Assembly (NCBI GenBank): GCA_030247885.1
Contig: JAPDRO010000002.1
Span: 1,426,001 to 1,490,000, forward strand
Reading direction: 5' to 3'
DNA: 64,000 nt
Origin: Taxawa tesnikishii (nom. ined.)
Lineage: Eukaryota; Ascomycota; Dothideomycetes; Dothideales
Shown here: positions 9,781 through 21,134 of the stretch, piece after piece
Layout of the letters: each line of letters starts with the position of its first letter
Position numbering within the stretch: position 1 is the first letter of the stretch
Notes under the pieces: model-generated
Told to the model about the DNA's origin: nothing
Databases searched by the model: none
What the model saw: the letters and a program-made list of their open reading frames with translations, nothing else
Program-made: the position numbers and the translations under genes

Positions 9781-12700
9781 TCATTCGTCAAGCCCTTCAT
9801 CCCACGCTCCAGTCTCCTGCAGCCATATTTTGAGCCGCTCTTTGCAGTCCGCAATGCGCCGCCCAAGCGCTTCCACCCATTGGCTCTCAATCTGACCTAC
9901 TTTGTCTTTCAGCTCTTCTGTAAGCGCCTCTTCCTTGTTCTTTCTGACCCGGTGCATCTCCGCTTCAAGCTGCTCTTTGTTCTGTCCCGACATAGTCCTT
10001 TGCAACTCAAGCAGCCTTGTAGACGCAACCGTAGATGCTGTTGTGACCTCGTGCTGCAAGCACAGCAGATTGGTTTGAGATTCGATGTACTGATATGCAG
10101 ATTTCTCCGCATGTGTGAGAACCGTGAGCAGATATTGAAGAGGGAAGTCCTGGTACGCCGGATTCTCCTGGAGCTCAGACGTCGGAACGATGATCTCAAA
10201 TCCTAGCAGGTTCTCCGGTATTTGTTGGACTATCTCAGTCAGGGGCGGTGCAATGTCCCAAAAAGCAGATATCTGCGCTTCAACTCCACGGGTTGCATTC
10301 CGCTCAATGACTGCCTGAAAGCTGTTGAATCGATGCAGCGCTTGCTCGACGTACTGATAACGGCGATCGTGCATCTCTGTCTCAAATCGTCTCTCGACCA
10401 GCTCTAAATCCTCGTCATCGCCGGAGGCTCTCTGGCGTAGCAAGGCGACTTCTTTCTCTGTCATACTGCGTAAAGTATCTAGGTCGAAAAGTTCTCTGTA
10501 GAGCTGTTCCCTGCTCTCAAACAGCCATTTGAGCAAGGTCAGTTCCTCCAAGACCTCCGGCTTTTCATCACCTCTGCTCTGCGCGCTGCCGGCAGGCTCA
10601 TTCTGCTCAGCATCTGTCAACAGAGCGATGAGCTGGTCAATACAGGCGTCATTGTCGTGCAGTCGATCCCGCAAATGGTTGTGTATGGGTTCAATAACCG
10701 TCTCGCGCACCCGTTCCTCACGGGATTCGGCCTCTGCCAGAACTCGCCGTGCCTCTGTTGCTTCAAAGCCTGCTTCGGCGCTCGCTGCCTTCGCATATGA
10801 CATTGCACCTGAGATTGTGCTTTGTTGCAGGCTTGACATAAATGCTTGCCTTCTCTCGGAAGAACTGTGCTGAAAGGATGCAGTAGCCGTTGAGTGTGCC
10901 TCCTTTTGCTTTTCAATGACGGACCGGACGGATGTCAGATCAGCCAGTTCACGATGCTTGGTCCTCAACTCGCCCAGTAGAGGGTGATTGTTCTTGACTG
11001 CCGGATAATGCCGAGGATACGGTGGTGGCAGAGTGACCAGGCGAGAGACATCCAACGGCGGGTTTGCCGTGCGGCTGGAACTGGCTTGAGTGTAGTACAA
11101 AGCAGGGTCCAAAGAAGCTGGCGGCGGTGATGCTACTGCGGAGGGCATCGTAGTCACTTCATGCCAGCCCACCTTTTCAGGCGGATATTCATTTGGACCG
11201 TAGCTGAATGCCTGCTTGTTTGCCCCAGGAGTAGGTGTGGTCAATGCTGGAGAGGGCTCAACGTCCGCTTGCAGTGCTTCAAGTTGTACTCCCATGTATT
11301 TCAGTTCTTTCTTAGTCCGCTCAACCTTGCGCCCTCCTGCAGTCGTGGAGCCCTCCGCGCTATCTTCCCACCAGCGACTCGACGACCGACCTCGCGAGCT
11401 CTCTTCATCTGGCACCGTGCTCACCGCCATGCTCGGTATGGGTGACAATGATGGTTGGAATTTCTCGATCCAATGACTGCTATCTGACGTGCTTTGAATA
11501 GGTTCAGACATGTCGCCGATCGATTCGGTATCAGTGGCTGGAGTAAACCCTGCCATCGAAGACACTGAGCTGGATGTAGTGACATAAGGGGACTCGGCGT
11601 GTCTTCCATTGCCTGGAACGCTCGGTTCGTTTCGCCATGGAGCTCCGCCGTGCATTATGGCCACGGGATTTGAGTTCGACAGTGGCTTCCACATATCCCT
11701 AGTAAGGTCCAGGATGTTGCTGGCCATAGCGCCAAAAGCACCAGCATACCTGTCCCGGCGAATTCTGGATTCATCAACCATAAAACTTGCGAAGAGCTCA
11801 AGCCTCTCCTGATCGGTTTTAGCCGCAACTTCCTCATCAATGAACTTTTTATACCTTGCCAGGCTTGCTTGAGGAAATAGATCGGAGGTCGCAGGCGTTG
11901 TGTCCGAAGGACATCTCACGGGACTGATTGGAGGAGGCATGGTAGTATCCCCAATGGGCTCGTTAAGTATGTGAGACAGTGGACGCGGTTCACTGGTAGT
12001 GCTCGCGATGGTAGGAGGAACTACAGGATTCGCAACCTGGAGGTGTTCGGCACGTACCTCTACAGCCGGGGTATACGGCGGCGTGAGCACAGAGCTTTGA
12101 TGAGTACTAGGTTGCCCTCGAGGGGAATCGCGGGTAGCCATACGCCTTCGTTTGATAGACCCGTCCAGTGGCGCCAAAACAAGATCAGCAGGCCTGGCGC
12201 CGTCGGCGACAGCAGTTAGGGGCTCATTGTCGGGAACGTCGCGGCCTGCATTGTCGCGAACTTCTCTGTTGGCTCGGCTTCTTGATCTGCGTTCCCGTAT
12301 GCCTTGTATGCCGACATCCCTTCTGCCTGAACGGCCGGTCGCATCATCGTTGCAAAAAGTATCGATACGAAGTTCCGCAAGACGTGGCATCTGCCTCTGT
12401 TGAGTATCATCTTCGTCTATCCAATCGGCCGGTGTTGGTGGTATCGAGCCAAGATCGTTCCGATTAGGTCTTCTGTACGCCGGCAGGCTCGGGTTCGACG
12501 TAGCCTGGTCTGGTGAAGACCTGTGACGATTCAGACTTTGTGACCGCACACCAGGCGGAGGCGGTCCGGGCGGAGGTGGAGGGAGTGGCATGCCCGGTTC
12601 CCACGGTGTGGCTTCTGGCGAAGACCGTCCTAGAGAACCCGGCTGAGAGTCCGACAGCGGAAGCATGCCAAGGGCGCCAGTAGATACAGCGCGTCGAGCT

Positions 12701-13417
12701 GTAGGAGGCCGTACTGGAGGAACAGATGGTTCAGGCGGAGGAGCGACATGATGGACCGGAGGCTCAACGCTTTCGGATCGCCTGACCATTGACGTGAGAT
12801 TTGAAAGGCTGAACTTAGATCGCTGATTTTCGCGAGCCGTTCCAGAAGACGAACGATCTCTAGAACGTGATGGCGGAGGAGGTGGAAACCGGGGCGTCGG
12901 GGAAATCCGCGGTGAGGATCGTATGTTGCTCGGACCCGCTAGGTTTGTTTCTGCGGACAAAGGCGAAGACACAAACCCATTGCCACCTAATATGGGCGAC
13001 GGACGCACAGAGCGTGGACGGTCGTCAGGTGTCGGCGGCGTATACGGCGGGGGCGGAGAGGGTAGAGCAGCTACGTGTTTTAATTCAGGGGCATTTCGAC
13101 GATTGTAACATGCAGTTTGCGATATGATGGGAAGTCGTCCTTGATCTTCAAGAGGTTCTAGAAAAGATATGCTCACCTTCCATTCCAGTGGTCTCCCTAG
13201 TATTCATCTGTGAGGACGAAGCGAAGGGCATATACGAACCGCTAACGGGTCCGGAATGACTCCATTGACGAGGATTGTAAGTTCGCGAAGCCATCGTAGG
13301 TGTATTGTTGCCGGCAGAACCTCCGGCCGCTGGAGAGAGGGCAGGACTGAACGGCGTGCTTAAGGAAGACGCAGAGTTGGGAGTGTTCGGCTGCACTCCC
13401 TGTGTTCGATTGAACAC
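9781..13417 (-). CDS. Large conserved fungal coiled-coil protein, function unknown
   Basis: The product has roughly 1,180 residues. The first exon (from the ATG at 13415-13417, possibly further upstream) gives an S/N/P-rich start containing ASRTYNPRQWSHSGP. An intron of about 100 nt (13072-13176; donor GTGAGC, acceptor ACGTAG) joins it to AALPSPPPPYTPPTPDD. The N-terminal half is disordered, rich in P and S, with poly-proline runs. A conserved-looking helical block ERLELFASFMVDESRIRRD lies near the middle. The C-terminal 400 residues are predicted coiled coil rich in E, R, Q and L (RTMSGQNKEQLEAEMHR) and end near GAWDEGLDE. I do not recognise the family. The composition suggests a scaffold or cytoskeleton-linked role, but this is only inference. 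The exact start is uncertain. Confidence 0.75.
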
Positions 13418-14866
13418 AGTCGTGATAGAAGGGGCTGGCCGCCGCCATGTTGACGGCGCGCTGGGAAGAGCCCGCGACCAGGTGTTGGTGGAGGCAGAAA
13501 GTCATGCTGTTGGCTCATTGTACACGAGTAACGCTCTTACGCTTCCTGAGACACTCGCCGCCAATCTCGAACAAGAACTGGTTGACAGAGGCTGCAGTAG
13601 GAATGGTTTGGCAACGAGCGACAGTTCTTGGTTGGTTCATAAGCAAAACGCACCAACGCCTTCCTGTGCTACCTGTGCCGGATATCTGGCGGACTGGGTG
13701 ACGGATCGACCGTGCTCTGCATGTCAAGCATTCTCGACTGGACGCCATAGCTGTAGCCGCGCTTGCTGTTGCTATATCTGGACGTGCCTCGCTAGTCAAG
13801 TGCGGCGCCCCTGCGCGGGGACACGAAAGGGATTGACTTTATGCGTGATAAGGATGTAAGCATGTACGGCGGCCAATGAGCGGGCGGTGTTGTTCTCATC
13901 ACGGGTCTTGTGGCATGTTGGAGAGTGCGTCCAAGGAAAGCTGGCGCTTACAGGCATCGAATCAAAATGAGCTTACGCTTCTGTCTAGGTGTCAAAATTC
14001 ATGTGCGATATGCGGCTTGACAGTTGTCCTGGCACGACGTTGACACACTCTTGTGTATTTTGTTTACTCTGGAGTACGAGCGGTGATTCTTTGTACCACT
14101 CAACAAGCATTAGGATTGCCCTTGTGCTACCACTGGGAATAGGCCGCTATGATTCCCGTGGTCGCATCGAGCCCTCGAGCGCACAATAGACACGAACAGG
14201 CGACACCCGGATACCACACATACGAGTGTGCAGATAAAAGACCCGCGTTGCTACCTTGGGCCAGCAACAAGGGATAGCTATATCAACAAAGGCGAGCTGT
14301 GTCGCTGCAAGTATCCTTCATAACCGCATATGAATGACCGCTTCAAGGATAAGTTTTCTTAGTTGGTTACGAAGGATAGATGATGAGTTCGTTGAGCAGC
14401 ATCCCTTAGTTCAGTCGTTCACGACCGGCGACGTTCTTAGTACGTACCAACGTGCACCTTGAAGTGAGACTTGGTGTACATCTCGGCACGACTTGTTGGT
14501 CGCACATAAGTCCAGTATACAATGCCGAGACGGCTCTGCAAACCCTTACCGAATCTCTCCCGACCGATGCACGCGGACTTCTCACCGGAGTCGAACCTCT
14601 TCTCCACAGCAAAGCCCGCCGCTCTCGGCTAAAAGTACCCCGGCAATTGACTGGCATCAATCATGGCGGGGTGTTTGGCGGGGCCGGGGAGATACATGTG
14701 CTGTACGAAAAAGAGAGGGCACAAGTATTCGCGCATTTCCGTCTTGTTTCCATCTGTCTTTCTAATATATCTTCTACTGTTGTCATTTTCTTTGTAGCCC
14801 TCAGTTCACTTCCATTACTGCCTAAGACACCCCACGTCAAACCCGCCTCACTCTACCATCGTCATC
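13418..14866. other. Intergenic region between divergent genes (coiled-coil protein and aldolase)
   Basis: About 1.4 kb separates two divergently transcribed genes and presumably holds both promoters. Just before the aldolase ATG the leader is pyrimidine-rich (14750-14860), as in well-expressed ascomycete genes. No other gene was recognised. Confidence 0.55.
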
Positions 14867-15810
14867 ATGGTGCAGAAGCTCTCCTCAAACCGAGCAGTGA
14901 AGATGCTCGATGCCGCCGCAGCAGGCAAGTACGGCGTGCTGGGTGTCGTGTCCTACAATCTCGAGACCATCATTGGCGCCATCAAGGCTGCCGAGAAGAA
15001 GCGCGCTCCGCTCCAGATTCTTCTCTTCCCCTGGGCGCTGCACTACTCTCCTACCTTCGTTGACGCCGCCTCGCTCGCCTGTCGCTCTGCCTCAGTCCCC
15101 GTCACCCTCCATATGGATCACGCACAAGATCCTGAGGTCATCAAGCGCGCTTCTCAGATTAAGGCCACGGATGGCACACCGGCGTTCGATAGCATCATGG
15201 TGGACATGAGCCATTACGAGAAGGAGGAGAATCTGGCAAAGACAAAGGAGCTGGTTGCACTGTGCCATTCGCGCGGAATCGCTACAGAGGCCGAGCCAGG
15301 CCGCATTGAGGGCGGTGAAGACGGCGTCAAGGACACAGCCGAGTTGGAAGGCATGATGACAACAGCGGAGGAAGTGGACGACTTTGTGGCGACGGGAATC
15401 GATTTCCTGGCACCGGCATTTGGAAACGTGCACGGCGATTATCACGGCGTGGAGAACATCCATCTGGACTACGACAGGTAAGCCGTATAGGTTGAGCGAG
15501 GACGCGATCATATGGAACCTGACTCGTTATCAGACTAGCTTCAGTCCACGAAAAGGCCAAGGGCAAGGTGCAGATCGTCCTGCACGGCACGAACGAGTTC
15601 ATCCCAGAAATCCTGAACAAGTGTATAGAACGCGGTGTCACGAGAGTCAACGTCAACAAGATGGTGCTGTCAAATTACTTCGAGTACGTCGAGAAGAACA
15701 CCGGCAAGGTGCCGCAGACGAAGCTTCTGGAGGAGGGTACCAGGTTGATTCAGGAACAATGCGAGTACTGGATCGATCACATGGGCTGTGCAGGAAAAGC
15801 AGATGCATAA
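14867..15810 (+). CDS. Class II ketose-bisphosphate aldolase (GatY/KbaY/FBA-II type)
   Basis: The 295-residue product comes from two exons with one intron at 15478-15533. The fold family is zinc-dependent class II aldolases, which cleave ketose bisphosphates to DHAP plus an aldehyde. Zinc ligands are visible in the expected places: His in TLHMDHAQDP, His in GNVHGDYHG, and His in IVLHGTNEF. The N-terminus (MVQKLSSNRAVKMLDAA) and the length match the short GatY-like group rather than the 360-residue glycolytic yeast Fba1. The usual third-ligand loop glycine-rich phrase is replaced by HGTNEF. It lies tail-to-tail with the SDR gene at 15935 and close to an MFS transporter, suggesting a role in sugar-acid breakdown rather than glycolysis; that role is inference. 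The gene is intact. Confidence 0.88.
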
Positions 15811-15934
15811 ATAAGGATATGATGAACTGGAGAATCTCTTGTATCCTTGGTATACTCACATTGGCATATCCCATCACATTGTTCTGATATTGGAGAGTCA
15901 AATGCTCATAAACGCATGCAATTTCAGCTGTATA

Positions 15935-16885
15935 CTACTCTTTCAAACTCGCAGCAAAATCCTCGACCGCCTGCTTGAAGCTTGCATCGGCCACAAAGCC
16001 CAGCCCCAGCGCCTTGCTGACGTCGAACTGTATCGGCCAGCTGTTCAACATATCTCTAATCTCGTCTGATGGCTCCTCGCGCTTCACCAAATCGAGTGCT
16101 TTCTGTCCGCCCACGTCCTTTAGTGCTTGCAGCATCTCAGCTACATCTGCTGTGATGCCAGGCAAATTGATTTGCCTGATGTGCGAAGGCATGCAATCCT
16201 TCTCCAGCGTGAGCGTGTGCTGCAAATTCTTGATCAATGTCCTAGGTGAGCAGAGCCAGGCCTTGAAGTCGTCGCCACACGGCAGTGTGCTCTCCTTCCC
16301 TTGCAGGGGCTCTCTGATGATTCCGCTCATCCACGAACTTGCCGCCTGCGTCGGCTTTCCCGGCCGCACCGAAATGGTCGGGAACCGCAGCGCGAAGCCG
16401 TTGATGAAGCCTCTGCGCGTGAAATCGTTGATGGCATACTCGATCATCGTCTTCTGCGCTCCGTAACTTGAGCCCGGTGTCGGAACTGTGGCTTCGGAGG
16501 GCATGTCCGGCAAGGGCTGGCCGTATATGGCGGTACTAGAGGCATATACGACCCTAACTCCCGGACACGCCGCTCGGATAGCTTCCAGCAGGCGCAGTGT
16601 GCTGTGCAGATTCACGCGGTATCCGAGATCGAAATCTGCCTCAGAACCTGCGGACATGATGCCGTGGAATACGAAGATTGCGTCAAGGTCTTTGGATAAC
16701 ACCGAGTTGGCGTCTTCATAGAGATCCGCTTTGATGCACTTTGCGTTCGAAGAGTGTTGTGACGCCTTTGGCGGCACGGGTGGCTCGAATATGTCGACGA
16801 GAGTCACGTTGTGGCCGTCGTTGAGTAGGTGCTCAGCCAGGAGCTGGCCGACGAACCCTCCAGCGCCGGTAATGAGGACCTTCAT
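15935..16885 (-). CDS. NAD-dependent SDR epimerase/dehydrogenase, D-erythronate dehydrogenase (DenD)-like
   Basis: A single exon encodes 316 residues. It has an extended SDR fold: dinucleotide-binding GAGGFVG at residues 7-13, acidic D31 in TLVDIF (favouring NAD), the active-site serine in VVYASSTAIYG, and the catalytic YxxxK as SSYGAQK. A block ALRFPTISVRPGKPTQAAS followed by SGIIREPLQG is characteristic of the DenD group, which oxidises the four-carbon acid D-erythronate. Start and stop are clear and no intron is needed. Its stop is 125 bases from the end of the aldolase gene, and its 760-bp upstream region is shared with the divergent transporter. The assignment to DenD rests on remembered family signatures. 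A different sugar-acid or hydroxy-acid substrate is possible. Confidence 0.83.
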   Translation of the reverse strand: MKVLITGAGGFVGQLLAEHLLNDGHNVTLVDIFEPPVPPKASQHSSNAKCIKADLYEDANSVLSKDLDAIFVFHGIMSAGSEADFDLGYRVNLHSTLRLLEAIRAACPGVRVVYASSTAIYGQPLPDMPSEATVPTPGSSYGAQKTMIEYAINDFTRRGFINGFALRFPTISVRPGKPTQAASSWMSGIIREPLQGKESTLPCGDDFKAWLCSPRTLIKNLQHTLTLEKDCMPSHIRQINLPGITADVAEMLQALKDVGGQKALDLVKREEPSDEIRDMLNSWPIQFDVSKALGLGFVADASFKQAVEDFAASLKE

Positions 16886-17645
16886 GACGGGATCAGATCT
16901 GGGATGGCAGCTTCAATGGGCTCGGAAAGGACAGGCAGTGTGAGAACAGAAACGAACAAGGAGAAGTTGGAGATAAAGGGCAGACGTTTCTGGAACAGTT
17001 CCCCGCAGATGGAAGAACATGCGTGGATACCTTCTGTTATACTCTTGACTCACGATACCGTAATAGCCGAGAGCTATACCGGTGTTTGACGACTCACGAA
17101 CGCTTCACCGGAGAAGCGCACCGAGACATGGAGAGATGGCCGAGCGTCTCACCCTGCCCCGCGGGTTCCCTATTGCAGCAACCTGCAGCACGCCGGTCCA
17201 TCTCATCCCGAGCTGTTTGCTGTCCTGTGCGCGGTGACGCGGGTGAGTGAGCGGAGTGGACTTGCCAAGAGCGCGCCGTGTCGGAGATCATGCCGCTGCG
17301 ACCTGAAGCGGAACGGCATTCCACCCATCGAGTTCAAGTGAAATCTTCCCTTCACCCACAACCCCAGATACTCCAGGTCTCCTCTCCAGGCAAGAGATAT
17401 CATGGGGTTGCCAACTCTCCCAAGCCCTTGGCCATGGTAAGGTCGTCGCTCATGGCATCACTTGGCAGGCGTACGGCAGTGTTTTGCGACCCACTCGCGA
17501 CCGAATCCATGTATTATAAGAGGGAGCTTCCATCCATGGTAAGACCTTGATCCCCAGGCAAGTCGTCGCTCTGCTCCAGTCTCTCTGCGCATTTGCATAA
17601 TCCGCTTTCTTTACACGCTCTGCCATCTCTGCGAGCATCGTCACG
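16886..17645. promoter_or_regulatory. Shared divergent promoter region, DenD-like SDR / MFS transporter
   Basis: A 760-bp region lies between two divergent start codons. A short direct repeat is visible (AAGGTCGTCGCTC near 17441 and AAGTCGTCGCTC near 17561), each close to a CATGGTAAG phrase. These could be regulator sites, but this is unproven. The leader of the transporter is pyrimidine-rich near 17575-17635. Confidence 0.4.
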
Positions 17646-19385
17646 ATGACTGCCGACCTGAAGGAGAACGCGCTCGCCGACCAGACAGAGTTCAGAGCGA
17701 GCATCGACAAGGCCGAACCCAAGGGCAAGAACGAGCAGCAACAGGCACTGTATACCGAGTTCGCCACTAAAGACGAGGAGTGGAAGGAGTATCACACTAA
17801 GAAGCTGCTTCGCAAGGTTGACATTCGTCTGCTGCCATGCTTGGTTATCATGTATCTTTTGAACATTCTCGATCGCAGGTAAGTACCCAGCCTGTCCATC
17901 GTTCCTGCTAGATAAGAGACCTCGATCTGACACGGATCCAGCAATCTTGCACAAGCTCGTCAGGGCACACTGGAGGAGGACCTGGGTATGAAGGGTACAG
18001 ACTTCAACCTGGCGACGAGCATTCTGTTCGTCGGATACCTGCTCATGCAGCTCCCGTCGAACATGATAATCACACGCGTACGCCCGTCGTTATACTTGGC
18101 AGCAGCTACTTCGCTCTGGGGTGTCGTGTCCTGCTGCAATGCCGCCGCAAACAACCTCACCAGCCTCATCGTCATCCGTTTCTTCTTGGGCTTCGTGGAG
18201 GCACCGTTCTTTCCGGGCGCCATCTTCCTCATGTCGTCGTGGTATACTCGCAAGGAGATGACGCGTCGCATCTCTTGGTTCTACAGCGGAAACGCTCTTG
18301 CAAACATGTTCGGTGGTCTTTTGGCCGCCGGAGTGCTCGGAAACCTGCACGATGCATTAGGCATTGCTGGGTGGAGATGGTATGTTAGACTGCTTCCTGC
18401 ATGCTGTCGAGCACCATGCTGATCTTTCAGGCTCTTCATCATCGAAGGATCAATCACCATCTTCGTTGCCCTCTGCGCTTGGTGGATTCTTCCCAACTAC
18501 CCTGCCACGACGGAGTGGCTCACGGAAGAGGAGCGCCACTTCGCTGAGTGGCGCCTGCTAGAAGACATCAACGAGTCGGATGACCGCCACGCAACCACGG
18601 TGCTGGGAGGTGCGAAGTTGGCCCTCAAGGACTACCGGCTCTACATCTTCCTCTTATTCCAGCACATGAGCTTGCTGTCTCAGACCTTCCAATACTTCTT
18701 TCCAAGCATCGTCGGCACTCTTGGGTATGGCAAGATCGAGACTCTGCTTCTCACTGTTCCCGGTACGTCTGATGACATCGAGTTTGCTACGACCAGATTT
18801 GTTCTCGCTAACTGCGATGTGCTGTAGTTTGGTTCGCCACCTTCCTTGTTTCGGTCCTGGTCACGTACACTTCTTCGCGCAGCGGCGACCGCTCTCTGCA
18901 CATTTTCAGCTTGATGCTCGTGGCAACGATCGGAAACGCCATCGCAACGGGCACCACAGCACTCGGCGCTCGCTTCTTGGCCATGTTCCTGATGCCCATG
19001 GGCGCCGTCTCCGCATACCAAATCATCGTATCCTGGGTTGCGAATTCCTTCCCACGGCCGACTGTGAAGAGATCCGCGGCTATTGCCATATGCAATATGA
19101 TTGGTAATTGCGCGTCCATCTACGTAAGCATGTCACAACACAGCATTTGTGCTACGATGTTGACCATCATTGTAGGGCAGTTACATGTATCCGGCCTCTG
19201 CCGCGCCACAGTATATTCCTGGTGGAAGCGCCAATGCGGCAGTGTGCTTCTTGGTGGCATCACTAGCCATCGGTTTGAGGTTCGTGCACAAGTGGGAGAA
19301 CAAGAAGCTCGAGCGTGCCGAGCAAGAAGGTGCTACAGCAGAGGGCGTGCAGAGGATGGCCGCTGGCTTCAGGTACATCTATTGA
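17646..19385 (+). CDS. MFS transporter, anion:cation symporter (Dal5/allantoate permease-like) family
   Basis: The 502-residue product comes from five exons, with introns at 17879-17941, 18380-18430, 18763-18827 and 19124-19175, all GT-AG and all preserving frame. The topology matches fungal ACS-family permeases: a long cytosolic N-terminus with DEEWKEYHTKKLLRKVD, TM1 LLPCLVIMYLLNILDR, the conserved SNLAQARQGTLEEDL loop, TM2 with FLVGY-like LFVGYLLMQLPSNM, and the GFVEAPFFPGAIF motif in TM4-5. The C-terminal half carries YPASAAPQYIPGG before the last span. Such carriers take up organic anions (allantoate, nicotinate, tartrate, sugar acids). The neighbouring DenD-like dehydrogenase and aldolase suggest a four-carbon sugar acid, which is inference only. 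Confidence 0.9.
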
Positions 19386-19663
19386 GCAGCGGTACAAGGC
19401 TCACTCATCCTCCGACTTCAAATACAAACTTTGTTTACACGTGAACACGCAATTAACGCCACATACGGCCACGGATGATTGAACACTGGGCATCACGTCC
19501 GCTCTGCTATACCCACACAGTCAATCGACTCCTTAGTACTAGAATCGATGACAGTTTGGGAGTGGTAGCTGCTGTATGTTTTTGTCTAAACCGTGCCCGG
19601 CGTTGAAGACACTCGCAAAAGTAGACCGCGGGAACGGCTGCCATGCTCGAGCGGGCAAAAATT

Positions 19664-19756
19664 GCAGCTTGCCCGGATCGAACGGGCGACCTTCAGATAT
19701 CGGTGACTGAGTTTTGGTACTTCAGTCGTACGCTCTCCCAACTGAGCTAAAGCTGC
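19664..19756 (-). tRNA. tRNA-Phe (anticodon GAA) with 21-nt intron
   Basis: The 7-bp acceptor stem is perfect (GCAGCTT with AAGCTGC). The D arm is GCTC-AGTTGGGA-GAGC and the T arm is GCCCG-TTCGATC-CGGGC. The anticodon loop is CTGAAG plus A, giving GAA. An intron occupies 19699-19719, directly 3' of position 37, the canonical site. The anticodon stem is unusual: 27-31 reads TACGA while 39-43 reads TCTGA, leaving two central mismatches (28-42 and 29-41). The related fungal gene has TCAGA at 27-31. It may be a divergent or non-functional copy. Confidence 0.85.
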
Positions 19757-20244
19757 TTGGTTGTTACTCGTTTTGTTTATAACATACTCATTGCAACATG
19801 TGAGCGACGTTGGCCGCGGTAGTCGGGCGAATGTCCCGTATCCTAGTCGGTCACTATACCTTAGTGCTTTTGCCACACTGCTGCGAAGCAGTGGGCTAGA
19901 TTCGCCAAGTGTATCATGTTTCAGCCAAGGAACGACAGAATTTACCCACGAAACTGTTTGTTCTTCATTACTGTTTGTGATGCTGGAATCGTGACCAACC
20001 ATTCCGTTGTCCATACCCTATCCCCGACCCAATCCCGATGCGGACTGCTAGTGTCGCATGGAAAACCACTCAAAAAGAAAAAACTCCTAGAACCTCTTAA
20101 ACACAGGGAAAATTTAGCAGTTGCTCAGTCTGTTACTCACTCAGTCTCGTCATTCAGATTCCAAGGCCAGAAGAGGTGGGCGTTGGTTTCACATCCCCCA
20201 TACCGTCTTCCTTCAAGGATCCCGCAGCCGTGCCGATCCGTCGT

Positions 20245-21134
20245 TCAATAGCGGCTGAAAGAGCCAGGGTACAGACTGTTGCACGTGTCGTCGAAGCTGC
20301 CACTGTCGCGATCCTGGAGGCTTGAGTAGTCATCACTATCCGGGTAGTCGGACAGTGCCGAGTGCAGGTAATTGTTCGAAGCGTCGTTGTCACTGCTGTT
20401 GTTCAGATACCTTGAGTAGTCAGAGCTGGTACTATTGTCAACGTAGCTGGAGTAATCAACGTCGGTGCTGCTATTCAGGAGGTTGTTCTGAAGACTCGAT
20501 GACGGGTAGTCATTGCTGGTAGTGCTGTCGAGGCAACTTCGAGTAACTGTTGCCAGTGCTGCTATCGAGATAGCTGGACAAGTCGATATCTGTCCTCGTC
20601 CGCTCGTGCTCGTGGTAGCCGACCAAGTCCTGATAAGCACGATCAGACGTGTCGCTGTTCAGACCGTTCAGGAGGGCCGAATAGTCACCGCTTGTACCGA
20701 AGCTCGTGTAGTCAGCACCCATTCCATCCATGGAGACGTGCTCGGAGTCCATAACGCCCAGTGCGCTGTTCACGATGGTGCTACTGCCAGTCAGCCCGCT
20801 CTCAGTAGAGACGGCAGCGCGACGACCCAGCGAGACTCCGTAGTTGTCGTAGGTGGACATTGAGGGAGGGTGGCTGGGCGTACGTTGAGCCGTACGCGCG
20901 ATCGCGGACGTAACTGAGATAGGATTCATTGGCTTCGTTGGCACTCTCAATGTTGCTGTATGAGTAGGCATTCGAACTGAGAGATTCGTATCCAGTAGCA
21001 CTGCTACTCTCACCGTGGCTGGAGTGGGTAAAGCCGCACGTGTCTCCGCTGCCATAGGCGTTGCGACGCATCGCGTCACGGCGGAGACGCGAAGAGGCAG
21101 ACAAGCGGGTGGAAGACGTGCGAGGCGAAGCCAT
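20245..21134 (-). CDS. S/D/Y-rich tandem-repeat protein, no recognised family, frame-broken
   Basis: Starting at the ATG at 21132-21134 (MASPRTSSTRLSASSRLRRD), the strand encodes a low-complexity product of about 290 residues spread over three consecutive frames. It is dominated by degenerate units such as DLSSYLDSS, DYSSYVDNS, DYSRYLNNS and NYLHSALSDY, spaced about 10-14 residues, ending PGSFSRY. The same composition continues across both frame changes (near 20880 and 20545), which argues that this is one real coding sequence with indels or variable repeats rather than chance frames. No signal peptide or membrane span is visible. Tyrosine spacing resembles sticky, prion-like low-complexity domains, but no function can be assigned. 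Confidence 0.5.
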
